64,000 bases of DNA. Source: Crocinitomicaceae bacterium (lineage in GTDB: Bacteria > Bacteroidota > Bacteroidia > Flavobacteriales_D > Crocinitomicaceae). Where the stretch lies: the NCBI GenBank assembly GCA_020635955.1, contig JACJYW010000014.1, positions 3,750 to 67,749 of the forward strand, in the 5' to 3' direction. The notes below the pieces were generated by a model. That model ran no database searches, was not told the DNA's origin, and saw only the letters and a program-made list of their open reading frames with translations. Both the position numbers and the translations under genes were made by a program. Positions 43,378 through 51,268 of this stretch are shown one piece after another; position 1 is the first letter of the stretch, and every line of letters starts with the position of its first letter.

Positions 43378-46299
43378 TTAAAAAGATAGAGATAACTTCA
43401 CTCTAGCTGATACACCTGGAGATAAACTTTGGAAAAATTCATCTTTTCCTTGATATGCAGCTGCTACCATTTCTTGCTTATCATTTAGCAAATTGGTAAC
43501 TCTCAATCCTAGTCTCCATTGTTGGTTAGCTCCAAAAGCTTTGTTCATATTGAAATTCAAGCTATGGAAAGGCACAGAATAGATATCAGGTAAGTTCGCA
43601 ATACCCACGAATTGTAATGTTCTACCCTGCATGTTATAATAGAAACCAACTTCCAGACCTTTCAAGAATCCAGCATCTTTTTCAGAAGAGCCGTTATATT
43701 GAAGACCGGCGTTGATCAAATAAGGAGCCTGACCAGCCATATCTCTGTAATCTCCAATCACCTGACCAACTCTAGCATTTTCAATTCTCGATTGCTTTTC
43801 CGTTGGCGAGAATTTAATACGTGAATAAGTATATGTAACGTTAAGACTCATACCGAAATTCTTCAATTTCTCACCCATGAATTCAAAACTCTGTCTCATT
43901 TCTAACTCACCTCCAAGCACTGTTCCGTCTCCAACATTTCTAGGCTGGAATGAACCAACCTGAATGGTATATTGAACGATCTCAATTGGATCAAAGAACA
44001 TTTTATAGAAGGCAGAAAGCGATACAGTTTGCCCTAAACCGTGGAACATTTCCCAGCGCATGTCAAAATTGTGAATATCAGTGCTTCTTAGATCTCCATC
44101 CCAGTATACAGTCGTATCGGTTCCATTGATGTAGGTATCAGAGAACAAACCACCGATAAAAGTTCTTCCTGTTATAGGGTCAAAGATCTCAGCATAAGAC
44201 ATTTCTTTGAATGAAGGTCTTGCCACCGTTCTACCATATGAAAATCTAAGATTTTGATTTTCCGTTGCCTTATACACTACGTTAAGGGATGGGAAGATTC
44301 CCAAATTTTCTAAAACCTTATCATTATTGAGTACATTGGTTCCAACCTGATCTTCTCCTGTATATCTTTGTACATAATACTCTGATCTAACCCCTAAAGT
44401 CAATTTTAATCGTTGAGAAGGATTGAGTTCAGTTGCCACATAAACCCCTGCGTTCATGGCATTAGAAGAGAAGTTGTTCGGATTCCTTGGTATGAACAAT
44501 ACTTCGTAGGTAGTTCCTTGTGTAAAGTCTCCATTGTACGGCCAAAGATTATCTTCTGCCAATAACTCATCAGGATCACCAGTAGTAGCAATATTTCTTG
44601 GGTTTAACTGAAAGTTTCTGATATTATAATTTCTGATCTTAAAGGTATAAGCACCTCCAAATTTAATGTGTGAAGGTCTTTCCCAAACTTTGTAATCTTT
44701 TTGCCAATCTAATTTTGATGAGACGCTTTTCTCGTTCAATTCACGCCAAATTCTTACTGGAAACCCAGCCTCTGTACCAATCAACATAGAGTCATTTCTT
44801 ACCTCATATCTGGTAAATCTGATGTCCGGGTCGTTCATGATAGAAAGTGTAGGAGCCACTCTCCATTCAAACTTCCATCCTTTTTCCTTTTCAAAGAAAT
44901 CGTGTTTACCTCCAATGAACACATTTGTCATTGAACGTTGGGTGTAAGTAAGGTTAGTTTGCATCCCCTGGAACGTAGATCCCAAAGCATAGTTATAAAA
45001 GTCATATACCCCTGCACTTGACTCACCATTTTGAAGATGTACCAAATTGATCACGTACTTTGACATTTTTGTTTTAAAGGCCAAACCTGCCATCCCAGAT
45101 AAGAGAACATTATTCACTCCAAAATCTCCAATTTGATATTGACCAGAATCTAATTTTGTTACTGAAGCATCAGGAGAAAGCAGGTATCTACCAAACTCGG
45201 CATCCTTATAGAATTCAGTTGTATTTCTGTAAGATCCAACAACATTGTAGCCTATTGTAACGCCATTTTCTTTTTTGAACTGGTTACCAAAAGACGCAGA
45301 TAATGACATATCCATCAAACTCATTTTTTGCATGGCAGCCATAGTTGGATTAAAGCCTTTAAGAACACCTACAAAAGTGGCAGAGTCTGCCGAACTACTT
45401 ATGGCATCAACATAGGTTGGAATCTCACTGTCCTTAAGGTCGGCCGTAGGAATCTTTCTTGTACCATCATCAAAGCCTAAGAAATCCGTTTTACCTCTTT
45501 CATAATCAAGATATTCCTGATTGAAATGGAAATAAGGATTGTATCCTAAAGAAAGGGATAGACTTCTTTGTTGCTTTTCAGGAAAACTCTTTAATCCTAT
45601 ATCAACTATTCCTCCTGTAAAATCTGCCGGAAGCTCAGCTATGAATGTTTTATTTACAATGATATTATCTAAGATCGAAGTTGGAAAAATATCCATTTGA
45701 ATGGAGTTCTTATCCGGGTCCAAACCTGGTACATCCATTCCGTTAAGGACTGTCTTATTATATCTATCTCCCAGACCACGAACGTAAATGTATTTACCTC
45801 CCACAACAGAAACACCAGGAACACGTCTCATAGCTCCAGCAGCATCTGTATCACCAATCTTTCTGAAGTTGGTAGCAGATATACCATCAATCATGTTCGT
45901 ACTGGACTTTTTAAGATTCAATACTGCATTTTCAGTATTGTCCTTTCTTTCTGCTTTGATCACAACAGTACCTGTCATGATCGATTTTTCAGAAAGTACC
46001 AGATTCTCAAGAATGGTTACTTCGCCACTCACCACATAAACATCAGCTATTCGAATAGTATCTTTAGCTAAAGCACTAAGTTCTATTGTATGGGTGCCTG
46101 GAGCAATATTAATAGAGAACTGACCATCCAAATCGGTTTTAGCTCCGGCTGTTTGTCCTATTACCGTGATCCTTGCGCCTGGAATGGTAATTCCGCCTTC
46201 ATCAAAAACCTGCCCTCTTATGATCCCAGTTTCCTGAGAAAAAGAATTTATAATTAATAGAGAAAATAAAGTTGAAAAGAAAAAATTCAAGACTCGCAT
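43378..46299 (-). CDS. TonB-dependent outer-membrane receptor
   Basis: A 973-residue outer-membrane active transporter. A signal peptide (ending near NSFSQ) precedes a carboxypeptidase-regulatory-like domain (about 25-100) with GIIRGQVFDEGGITIPGARI. A plug domain follows (about 110-240; GAMRRVPGVSVVGGKYIYVR, ELPADFTGGIVDI), then a large beta-barrel ending in SARVKLSLSF. The substrate is not shown by sequence. Its place between a beta-helix lipoprotein and a PhoB-like regulator, close to a phosphate porin and Na/Pi cotransporter, suggests phosphate or organophosphate uptake. The upstream gene ends in a terminator, so this gene probably has its own promoter. Confidence 0.92.
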   Translation of the reverse strand: MRVLNFFFSTLFSLLIINSFSQETGIIRGQVFDEGGITIPGARITVIGQTAGAKTDLDGQFSINIAPGTHTIELSALAKDTIRIADVYVVSGEVTILENLVLSEKSIMTGTVVIKAERKDNTENAVLNLKKSSTNMIDGISATNFRKIGDTDAAGAMRRVPGVSVVGGKYIYVRGLGDRYNKTVLNGMDVPGLDPDKNSIQMDIFPTSILDNIIVNKTFIAELPADFTGGIVDIGLKSFPEKQQRSLSLSLGYNPYFHFNQEYLDYERGKTDFLGFDDGTRKIPTADLKDSEIPTYVDAISSSADSATFVGVLKGFNPTMAAMQKMSLMDMSLSASFGNQFKKENGVTIGYNVVGSYRNTTEFYKDAEFGRYLLSPDASVTKLDSGQYQIGDFGVNNVLLSGMAGLAFKTKMSKYVINLVHLQNGESSAGVYDFYNYALGSTFQGMQTNLTYTQRSMTNVFIGGKHDFFEKEKGWKFEWRVAPTLSIMNDPDIRFTRYEVRNDSMLIGTEAGFPVRIWRELNEKSVSSKLDWQKDYKVWERPSHIKFGGAYTFKIRNYNIRNFQLNPRNIATTGDPDELLAEDNLWPYNGDFTQGTTYEVLFIPRNPNNFSSNAMNAGVYVATELNPSQRLKLTLGVRSEYYVQRYTGEDQVGTNVLNNDKVLENLGIFPSLNVVYKATENQNLRFSYGRTVARPSFKEMSYAEIFDPITGRTFIGGLFSDTYINGTDTTVYWDGDLRSTDIHNFDMRWEMFHGLGQTVSLSAFYKMFFDPIEIVQYTIQVGSFQPRNVGDGTVLGGELEMRQSFEFMGEKLKNFGMSLNVTYTYSRIKFSPTEKQSRIENARVGQVIGDYRDMAGQAPYLINAGLQYNGSSEKDAGFLKGLEVGFYYNMQGRTLQFVGIANLPDIYSVPFHSLNFNMNKAFGANQQWRLGLRVTNLLNDKQEMVAAAYQGKDEFFQSLSPGVSARVKLSLSF

Positions 46300-46340
46300 T
46301 GGATGTTCCTGTTAATCAGTGTAATAGGTTAATAATCATT

Positions 46341-46379
46341 TAAAAAACAAACTCGCAGGCCTATTACTGACCCGCGAGT
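46341..46379 (-). terminator. Terminator of the beta-helix lipoprotein gene
   Basis: A stem of ACTCGC (46351-46356) and GCGAGT (46374-46379) is extended by partial pairing inside. On the minus strand it is followed by TTTGTTTTTT. It lies 22 bases past the stop at 46401 and before the TonB-dependent receptor gene. It may act as a partial terminator setting the ratio of the two proteins. Confidence 0.7.
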
Positions 46380-46400
46380 AAGAATTTATATTTATTTCTT

Positions 46401-47660
46401 CTAGAAATCGGCTAAATATGCGTCAGCATGGATAGCAGTCCAAGACCAAGTGTTAAATGCAGATTTATCTGGTCCTACAGTTTGTGATCCAACCGCAACG
46501 TTAGTAACGGCAGCATCAGAACCTAATAGGAAGTAATCAGTGATTGCGTCTCCTGAAGGAATATCAGCCTGGAAAGACGCGAATACCGGAGCAGCAACTG
46601 AAGTAGTTGGCAATTCAGTGAAAACCGAACCAGAACCGAAGTCAAACCAGAATATGTTATTCATATTAACATTGGTATTAGCATCTGTATCGCAAAGTTC
46701 AGATCCACGACCAATTTGGATACCTCCATTTGTAAATGTGTGGTTACCGTTACCAAGGTCAGATCCTTCTGGTCCATCTAATTCCATTGCAGCATCACCA
46801 GCGTTGATGATTATGAAGTTTGAAATAGTTCCTGAATATCCCTGGTCAGTATCTAATCCGTCATCACCAGTGTTTAAAACAACCACGTGAGATACATTTA
46901 CTGCACCACCAAAGAACTCAATTCCATCATCCTGATTAGAAATGATCTCAATGTGATCAATTGTAGTACCAGAACCAACACCACCTAGTGTTAAACCGTT
47001 GATTTCGTTACCATCTCCAATGTTTGCACCACCGTGACGAATAGAAACGTATTGGATTGTTCCTGAGTTATCGGCATCATTTGTTCCTCCATATTTACCG
47101 TTAGAATCAGATGCAGGAATACCTTCTATTTGAGCCTCTGTTCCAGAAGCCACAGAGATCTTAGCATTACCTAATACGATAACACCACCCCAAAGACCAT
47201 CAAGATCAGTAGATAAGTTTGGTGATGCAATTTGACCCGGTACGATATGGTCAGCAACTGATGTAAAGATAATTGGAGAAGAAGCCGTACCAACAGCATT
47301 GATCATTCCACCTCTTGCAACGATCAAAGCAGTTGCATTAGCTCCTGTTCCAGCCTCACCTTTAACAACAACACCAGGTTGGATAGTTAAAGTAGCTCCT
47401 GAAGTAACAGCAACTCTTGATTGTAAAATGTACGTTTTACCAGTAACCCAAGTTTGGTCAGCAGTAATGTTTGAGCTTACATAAACAGTATCAACTGGCT
47501 CATAAGCATAAATACAAGAACCATCATCATTTTTATCTTTGATGTCCTCGTTGTAATTCAAAGCAGTAGGATCAGTACACCCTTCTTTTTTACATGAAGT
47601 GGTTGTTACTGCAATTCCACAAGCGGCGATTGCTACAACCATTGTCAAATTCTTTTTCAT
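46401..47660 (-). CDS. Right-handed beta-helix lipoprotein with DPxAxNY cysteine motif
   Basis: A 419-residue exported protein with a likely lipoprotein signal (lipid Cys at about residue 23, TTTSCKKEG). A C-x-DPTALNY...DDGSC cysteine pair (C28 and C49) follows; this short motif is common in flavobacterial surface proteins. The remainder reads as beta-helix repeats (SGATLTIQPGVVVKGEAG, GGMINAVGTASSPIIFTS, DHIEIISNQDDGIEFFGGAV) as in pectate-lyase-like folds. No enzyme residues are obvious. Such lipoproteins paired with TonB receptors are presumed substrate-binding surface proteins. The ATG at 47660 is preferred over an open frame to 47687. TTAACATTGA repeats lie upstream. Confidence 0.82.
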   Translation of the reverse strand: MKKNLTMVVAIAACGIAVTTTSCKKEGCTDPTALNYNEDIKDKNDDGSCIYAYEPVDTVYVSSNITADQTWVTGKTYILQSRVAVTSGATLTIQPGVVVKGEAGTGANATALIVARGGMINAVGTASSPIIFTSVADHIVPGQIASPNLSTDLDGLWGGVIVLGNAKISVASGTEAQIEGIPASDSNGKYGGTNDADNSGTIQYVSIRHGGANIGDGNEINGLTLGGVGSGTTIDHIEIISNQDDGIEFFGGAVNVSHVVVLNTGDDGLDTDQGYSGTISNFIIINAGDAAMELDGPEGSDLGNGNHTFTNGGIQIGRGSELCDTDANTNVNMNNIFWFDFGSGSVFTELPTTSVAAPVFASFQADIPSGDAITDYFLLGSDAAVTNVAVGSQTVGPDKSAFNTWSWTAIHADAYLADF

Positions 47661-47745
47661 TTTCTCTAGATATTTAATTCGATACAAATATCCTCTGAGA
47701 AAAATGAAAGGGCGTTAGGGGTATTTTATTTATCAGTTATAATAA

Positions 47746-47774
47746 TGTTAATTGCTCTTAACATTGACTTAATA
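47746..47774. promoter_or_regulatory. Candidate Pho-box-like repeat upstream of the beta-helix gene
   Basis: CTTAACATTGA (47757-47767) and CTTAATATTGA (47768-47778) are tandem 11-bp repeats with one mismatch. A third TTAA lies at 47748-47751, ten bases upstream. The heptamer CTTAACA is the complement of the TGTTAAG upstream of RR1. The site is about 97-115 bases before the beta-helix ATG, in the intergenic region after RR2. Confidence 0.45.
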
Positions 47775-47802
47775 TTGAAGTTTTGATCTTCTTGTACTCG
47801 AA

Positions 47803-48486
47803 TCAATAAATGAACTTATATCCTACTCCTTTAATGGTTTGGATATGATCGTCACCTATTTTCTTTCTGAGTTTTCTAATATGAACATCTATAGTTCTGT
47901 CACCTACGATTACATCAGTACCCCAGACACGATTCATAATTTCGGTTCTTTTAAATACCCTCCCTTGTTTGGACATTAATAAAGCTAACAATTCAAATTC
48001 TTTGCGTGGAAGGACTATTTCTTTACCATCCTTTATTACCAAATATTGGTCAAAATCAATTTGGATATTAGCATCTTGAGGAAGGGATTCAAATTCACTT
48101 TCATCCGTTTTGGGAGAAGTTCTTCTCAAAATTGCATTTATTTTACTTACTAAAAGCTTTGGCTTAATTGGTTTGGTTATATAATCATCAGCTCCAGCTT
48201 CAAATCCAGCCAGTTGAGAATAATCTTCTCCACGTGCAGACAAAATGCAAACTACTACATTTGATAATTCAGGGATATTCTTAATCCTTTCACAAACTTC
48301 AATTCCATCAATGCCAGGCATCATTACATCCAAAAGGATCAGATCAGGTTTGGAACGTTGAGCAATTTCGATACCTTCAATTCCGTTCTCTGCTTCAAGT
48401 ACCGAATAATCAGAATTTTCAAGATTATAACGAAGCATTTTTCTAATATCCATTTCGTCATCTATGATCAGAATTGTTTGCTTCAT
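47803..48486 (-). CDS. OmpR/PhoB-type response regulator (RR2)
   Basis: A 227-residue response regulator with a receiver domain (acidic pocket D9/D10, phospho-acceptor D53, S83, K105) and a winged-helix DNA-binding domain ending in GDRTIDVHIRKLRKKIGD and IQTIKGVGYKF. It is close to RR1 over most of its length, including ARGEDYSQ and AGADDYI, so the two arose by duplication. It follows the ChrA gene by 69 bases on the same strand. No sensor kinase is seen. Like RR1 it may recognise TGTTAAG-type sites. Confidence 0.92.
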   Translation of the reverse strand: MKQTILIIDDEMDIRKMLRYNLENSDYSVLEAENGIEGIEIAQRSKPDLILLDVMMPGIDGIEVCERIKNIPELSNVVVCILSARGEDYSQLAGFEAGADDYITKPIKPKLLVSKINAILRRTSPKTDESEFESLPQDANIQIDFDQYLVIKDGKEIVLPRKEFELLALLMSKQGRVFKRTEIMNRVWGTDVIVGDRTIDVHIRKLRKKIGDDHIQTIKGVGYKFIY

Positions 48487-48555
48487 GCTTTGATTTTATG
48501 CTGAATTTCTACCTCAAGCTAAAATAACAATAAAAGAAACAAATAACACTTATAA

Positions 48556-49692
48556 TTAGATTAAGTATAATGCATAGCCCAAAAGGGCACCGATCATAAT
48601 TGTCAGTATAGCATTCACCTTAGGTACAAAGAAAGTTAGGAAGGTACTAATCCCTGCAATAAGTATACTACGCCAGTCAATAACCGTTTCTATGGTCATA
48701 ATATATAGCACTCCTGCCATGATACTGACGGCGGCAACATTCACAGAATTTAAAAAATGTGACAGAAAAACAGATTTCCTCATCTTAGGAATAAGGGGAT
48801 TTAGAATTAAAACGAAAATAAAAGAAGGAAGAAAAATTCCTGTTGTTGCTGCTAAAGCACCCCAAATACCATTTAATTGATACCCTATAAACGTTGCAGA
48901 GGATAATACTGGTCCAGGTGTAAATTGACCAATAGCAATCGCATCCAATAATTGTTGTCTACTTAACCAGCCAGCTTCAACTAATTCCACATCCAAATAG
49001 GCAAATAATACGTAACCGGAACCATATAGAACGCTTCCCACTTTTAAGAAGGTCCAAAATATTTTAATTGTAGTTAAACTAGTTGCCGTAGACGCTACTC
49101 CATTAACCAAAAGAAAAGGTAAAAGAGATTTTTTTTCAGTAGTTGTTGAATTCGCTTTGATCGTAAAGTAAATTGCACCTAGTATTCCAGCTATCAAAAG
49201 TAGAAACACCTCATTAAATCCAAATAAAGCAAATACAAGTACTGCAATACCTATCACCCATAATTCGACATTTTTCAATGCTTTTTTACCCAGTTTGATT
49301 ATCGCTGAAAGTATAATAGCTAGTACGGCAGGTTTGATGCCAATAAAAAACGGGGCAATGGCTGGTATTTGACCATATTCAATATAGATAAAAGCTAAAA
49401 ATCCTGTTATGATAATTGCCGGAAAAATGAAAGATAAACCTGCAATAATTAATCCAGCATAACCTGCCCTTTCATGACCACAATGCATAGTCATTTCAGT
49501 AGAATTAGGCCCTGGAATCAAATTTGTTGCTCCTATGAGGTCTAGAAAATGTTCCTTTGACATCCATTTTCTTTTGCTCACAACTTCTTCTTCCATTAAG
49601 GCAATGTGAGCAGCAGGTCCTCCAAAAGCAAAGCAGCCAAGTTTAAAAAAAACCTTGGCCACTTCCTTAATATTATTTTTATTATCCTTCAC
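48556..49692 (-). CDS. chrA: ChrA-type chromate-transporter-family protein
   Basis: A 378-residue inner-membrane protein with two homologous halves of the chromate ion transporter family. Half one has CFAFGGPAAHIALMEEE and LIGATNLIPGPNSTEM. Half two has LKVGSVLYGSGYVLFAYL and IAIGQFTPGPVLSSATFIGY. ChrA exports chromate; many homologues are of unknown substrate. It lies 30 bases after the porin gene on the same strand, inside the phosphate-related block, so an oxyanion other than chromate is conceivable here. Symbol by family only. Confidence 0.88.
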   Translation of the reverse strand: MKDNKNNIKEVAKVFFKLGCFAFGGPAAHIALMEEEVVSKRKWMSKEHFLDLIGATNLIPGPNSTEMTMHCGHERAGYAGLIIAGLSFIFPAIIITGFLAFIYIEYGQIPAIAPFFIGIKPAVLAIILSAIIKLGKKALKNVELWVIGIAVLVFALFGFNEVFLLLIAGILGAIYFTIKANSTTTEKKSLLPFLLVNGVASTATSLTTIKIFWTFLKVGSVLYGSGYVLFAYLDVELVEAGWLSRQQLLDAIAIGQFTPGPVLSSATFIGYQLNGIWGALAATTGIFLPSFIFVLILNPLIPKMRKSVFLSHFLNSVNVAAVSIMAGVLYIMTIETVIDWRSILIAGISTFLTFFVPKVNAILTIMIGALLGYALYLI

Positions 49693-49722
49693 TATACTTT
49701 TAGCACAAAGTTATGTTATTAG

Positions 49723-50955
49723 CTAAAAATGTATGTCCATTTGAACTCTCCAATAAAGTTTATCATCACTACCTTGATTCAAAGCACTAGAGCCATAAAC
49801 ATATCGTTGACGATAATTAATATCCGTTTGGACTTTGAGCTGATGCCCTACAAAATATTTTGAAAAACCAATACCATACTCATTTTCATTCGCAGCAACG
49901 CCAAAATCTGGTCTATTTGAAGTCATTCTTACTGCCAATTCGTAATTATTATTGAACATATAACCTGCCTGAACATTCAGAGCCTGCCCAGTATAGAATT
50001 TTCCGACTTGGATAAGGTTATCATCATAAACTCTAAAGTCACCATCTTCAGTTTTTTTGTTGGCATATTCTGCCATCAATGAAAATCCCTTGTATTTGAA
50101 CATTAGATCTGCAAAAGTTGTGTAAAGTGTCTTACCAAAATAATCACCGTTCGCATCTTGAATAAATGATCCCAGTTGACCACGCTCTCTTATCGCATTA
50201 TCATTAATATCATAAGTGATTCCTAAGGCTAGTTTAGGTTTCTCTTCTTTCTTAACTGCGGCACCTACATAATCTCCCTTAGAGGTGAATTTTCCAAAGG
50301 GTAAAAACTCTACTCTAAAAGTGTAGCAGAAACCATCATTGTAGCCCACAGTAATATCTCTACCTTCACCCTGAGAAATTGAAGCTTTTTCAATTACTAA
50401 GAAGTTCTTACCAATATTGAAGTGATGTGTTAACATTAAACCCATATCACGATCAATATTGTATCTACTGTTTAATCTTGAGCGATCAACAAACTGCAGG
50501 TTTGCCGACGAAATTACCCTTTCTCTATTACCTGGAAGTTTACCTTGTCCAACTCGCAATGAAAAATTACCAGCAAAATTCCAATCTACATATGCATCAA
50601 GGATCATTCGAGCAACATTACTGTGTTCAGGCGTGTCTCCACCGCTAATATCACTATTTGAAAGACCTAATTCGACCTTATATTTTAGTTTGGGTGTAAC
50701 AGCAAAACCGTCAAACTTCAATCTTGATCTTCTGACCATAAAATTAGCTTGATAATCTTCAATGGTTCCAAAGTTATCGTCTCTAACATTCCATTCATTA
50801 GAATATAAATTCTGAAATCTTATTCCGAACTTCATATAGAAACTTGAATCCTTTCCATAAATATTCAATCCCTGTCCAAATTTGTAGTTAGAAACTTGAG
50901 ATTGCGCATTAAAGCTCATTATAAACAAAACGATAATTAGGGCTATCTTTTTCAT
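49723..50955 (-). CDS. OprO/OprP-type (phosphate-selective) outer-membrane porin
   Basis: A 410-residue outer-membrane porin with a signal peptide (MKKIALIIVLFIMSFNAQSQ). The body is strand-rich and matches the phosphate-selective porin O and P family pattern: IRFQNLYSNEWNV, SRLKFDGFAVTPKLKYKVEL, MILDAYVDWNFAGNFSLRVG and KLPGNRERVISSANLQFVDRS. It closes with YWRVQMDIHF as a barrel terminus. Members in other phyla take up phosphate or pyrophosphate; specificity here is inferred. It is divergent from the Na/Pi cotransporter with about 313 bases between the starts. Confidence 0.88.
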   Translation of the reverse strand: MKKIALIIVLFIMSFNAQSQVSNYKFGQGLNIYGKDSSFYMKFGIRFQNLYSNEWNVRDDNFGTIEDYQANFMVRRSRLKFDGFAVTPKLKYKVELGLSNSDISGGDTPEHSNVARMILDAYVDWNFAGNFSLRVGQGKLPGNRERVISSANLQFVDRSRLNSRYNIDRDMGLMLTHHFNIGKNFLVIEKASISQGEGRDITVGYNDGFCYTFRVEFLPFGKFTSKGDYVGAAVKKEEKPKLALGITYDINDNAIRERGQLGSFIQDANGDYFGKTLYTTFADLMFKYKGFSLMAEYANKKTEDGDFRVYDDNLIQVGKFYTGQALNVQAGYMFNNNYELAVRMTSNRPDFGVAANENEYGIGFSKYFVGHQLKVQTDINYRQRYVYGSSALNQGSDDKLYWRVQMDIHF

Positions 50956-51268
50956 TCAGAGTATTTTAAATGATTAAATAAAATGATTTGTTGCCGCAAA
51001 GATTGCTTATTCTTAACTCTCAGTTCATATAAGAGCGCGATTCATAATGTTTAAATAATACTTAGGAAATATATCCTTAAAGCAAAATTATTTTGTAACC
51101 ACCGCATTTAAAGCAGATTAGGTTTGCAGCAAAAAAATAGTGTTAACATGACTAGTGTTCGAGAACACAATTTGGAAGCGCTTTGATAACAATATATTAA
51201 TATTGGGATGATCAATTTTAAGTCCTTTAGGGATAATTTTGAGGACGAATTTTACAAATCAAATTTCC
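50956..51268. other. Divergent promoter region between porin and Na/Pi cotransporter
   Basis: These 313 bases separate two start codons. They hold a perfect -7 box (TAATTTTG at 51234-51241) before the cotransporter. TGTTAAC (51141-51147) and CTTAACT (51012-51018, complement AGTTAAG) each match the TGTTAAG heptamer at six of seven positions. No open frame of note and no RNA gene are seen. Confidence 0.5.
51234..51241 (+). promoter_or_regulatory. -7 element of the Na/Pi cotransporter gene
   Basis: TAATTTTG matches TAnnTTTG perfectly, 28 bases before the ATG. No TTG lies 17-23 bases upstream, which fits an activator-dependent promoter. Confidence 0.4.

Noticed and set aside
45697..46071. A 124-residue frame antisense to the TonB receptor
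   Set aside because: It is a shadow of the plug domain, with low-complexity composition.
48487..48555. TTAACA operator upstream of RR2
   Set aside because: No TGTTAAG-like heptamer with 11-bp period is found in this short interval.
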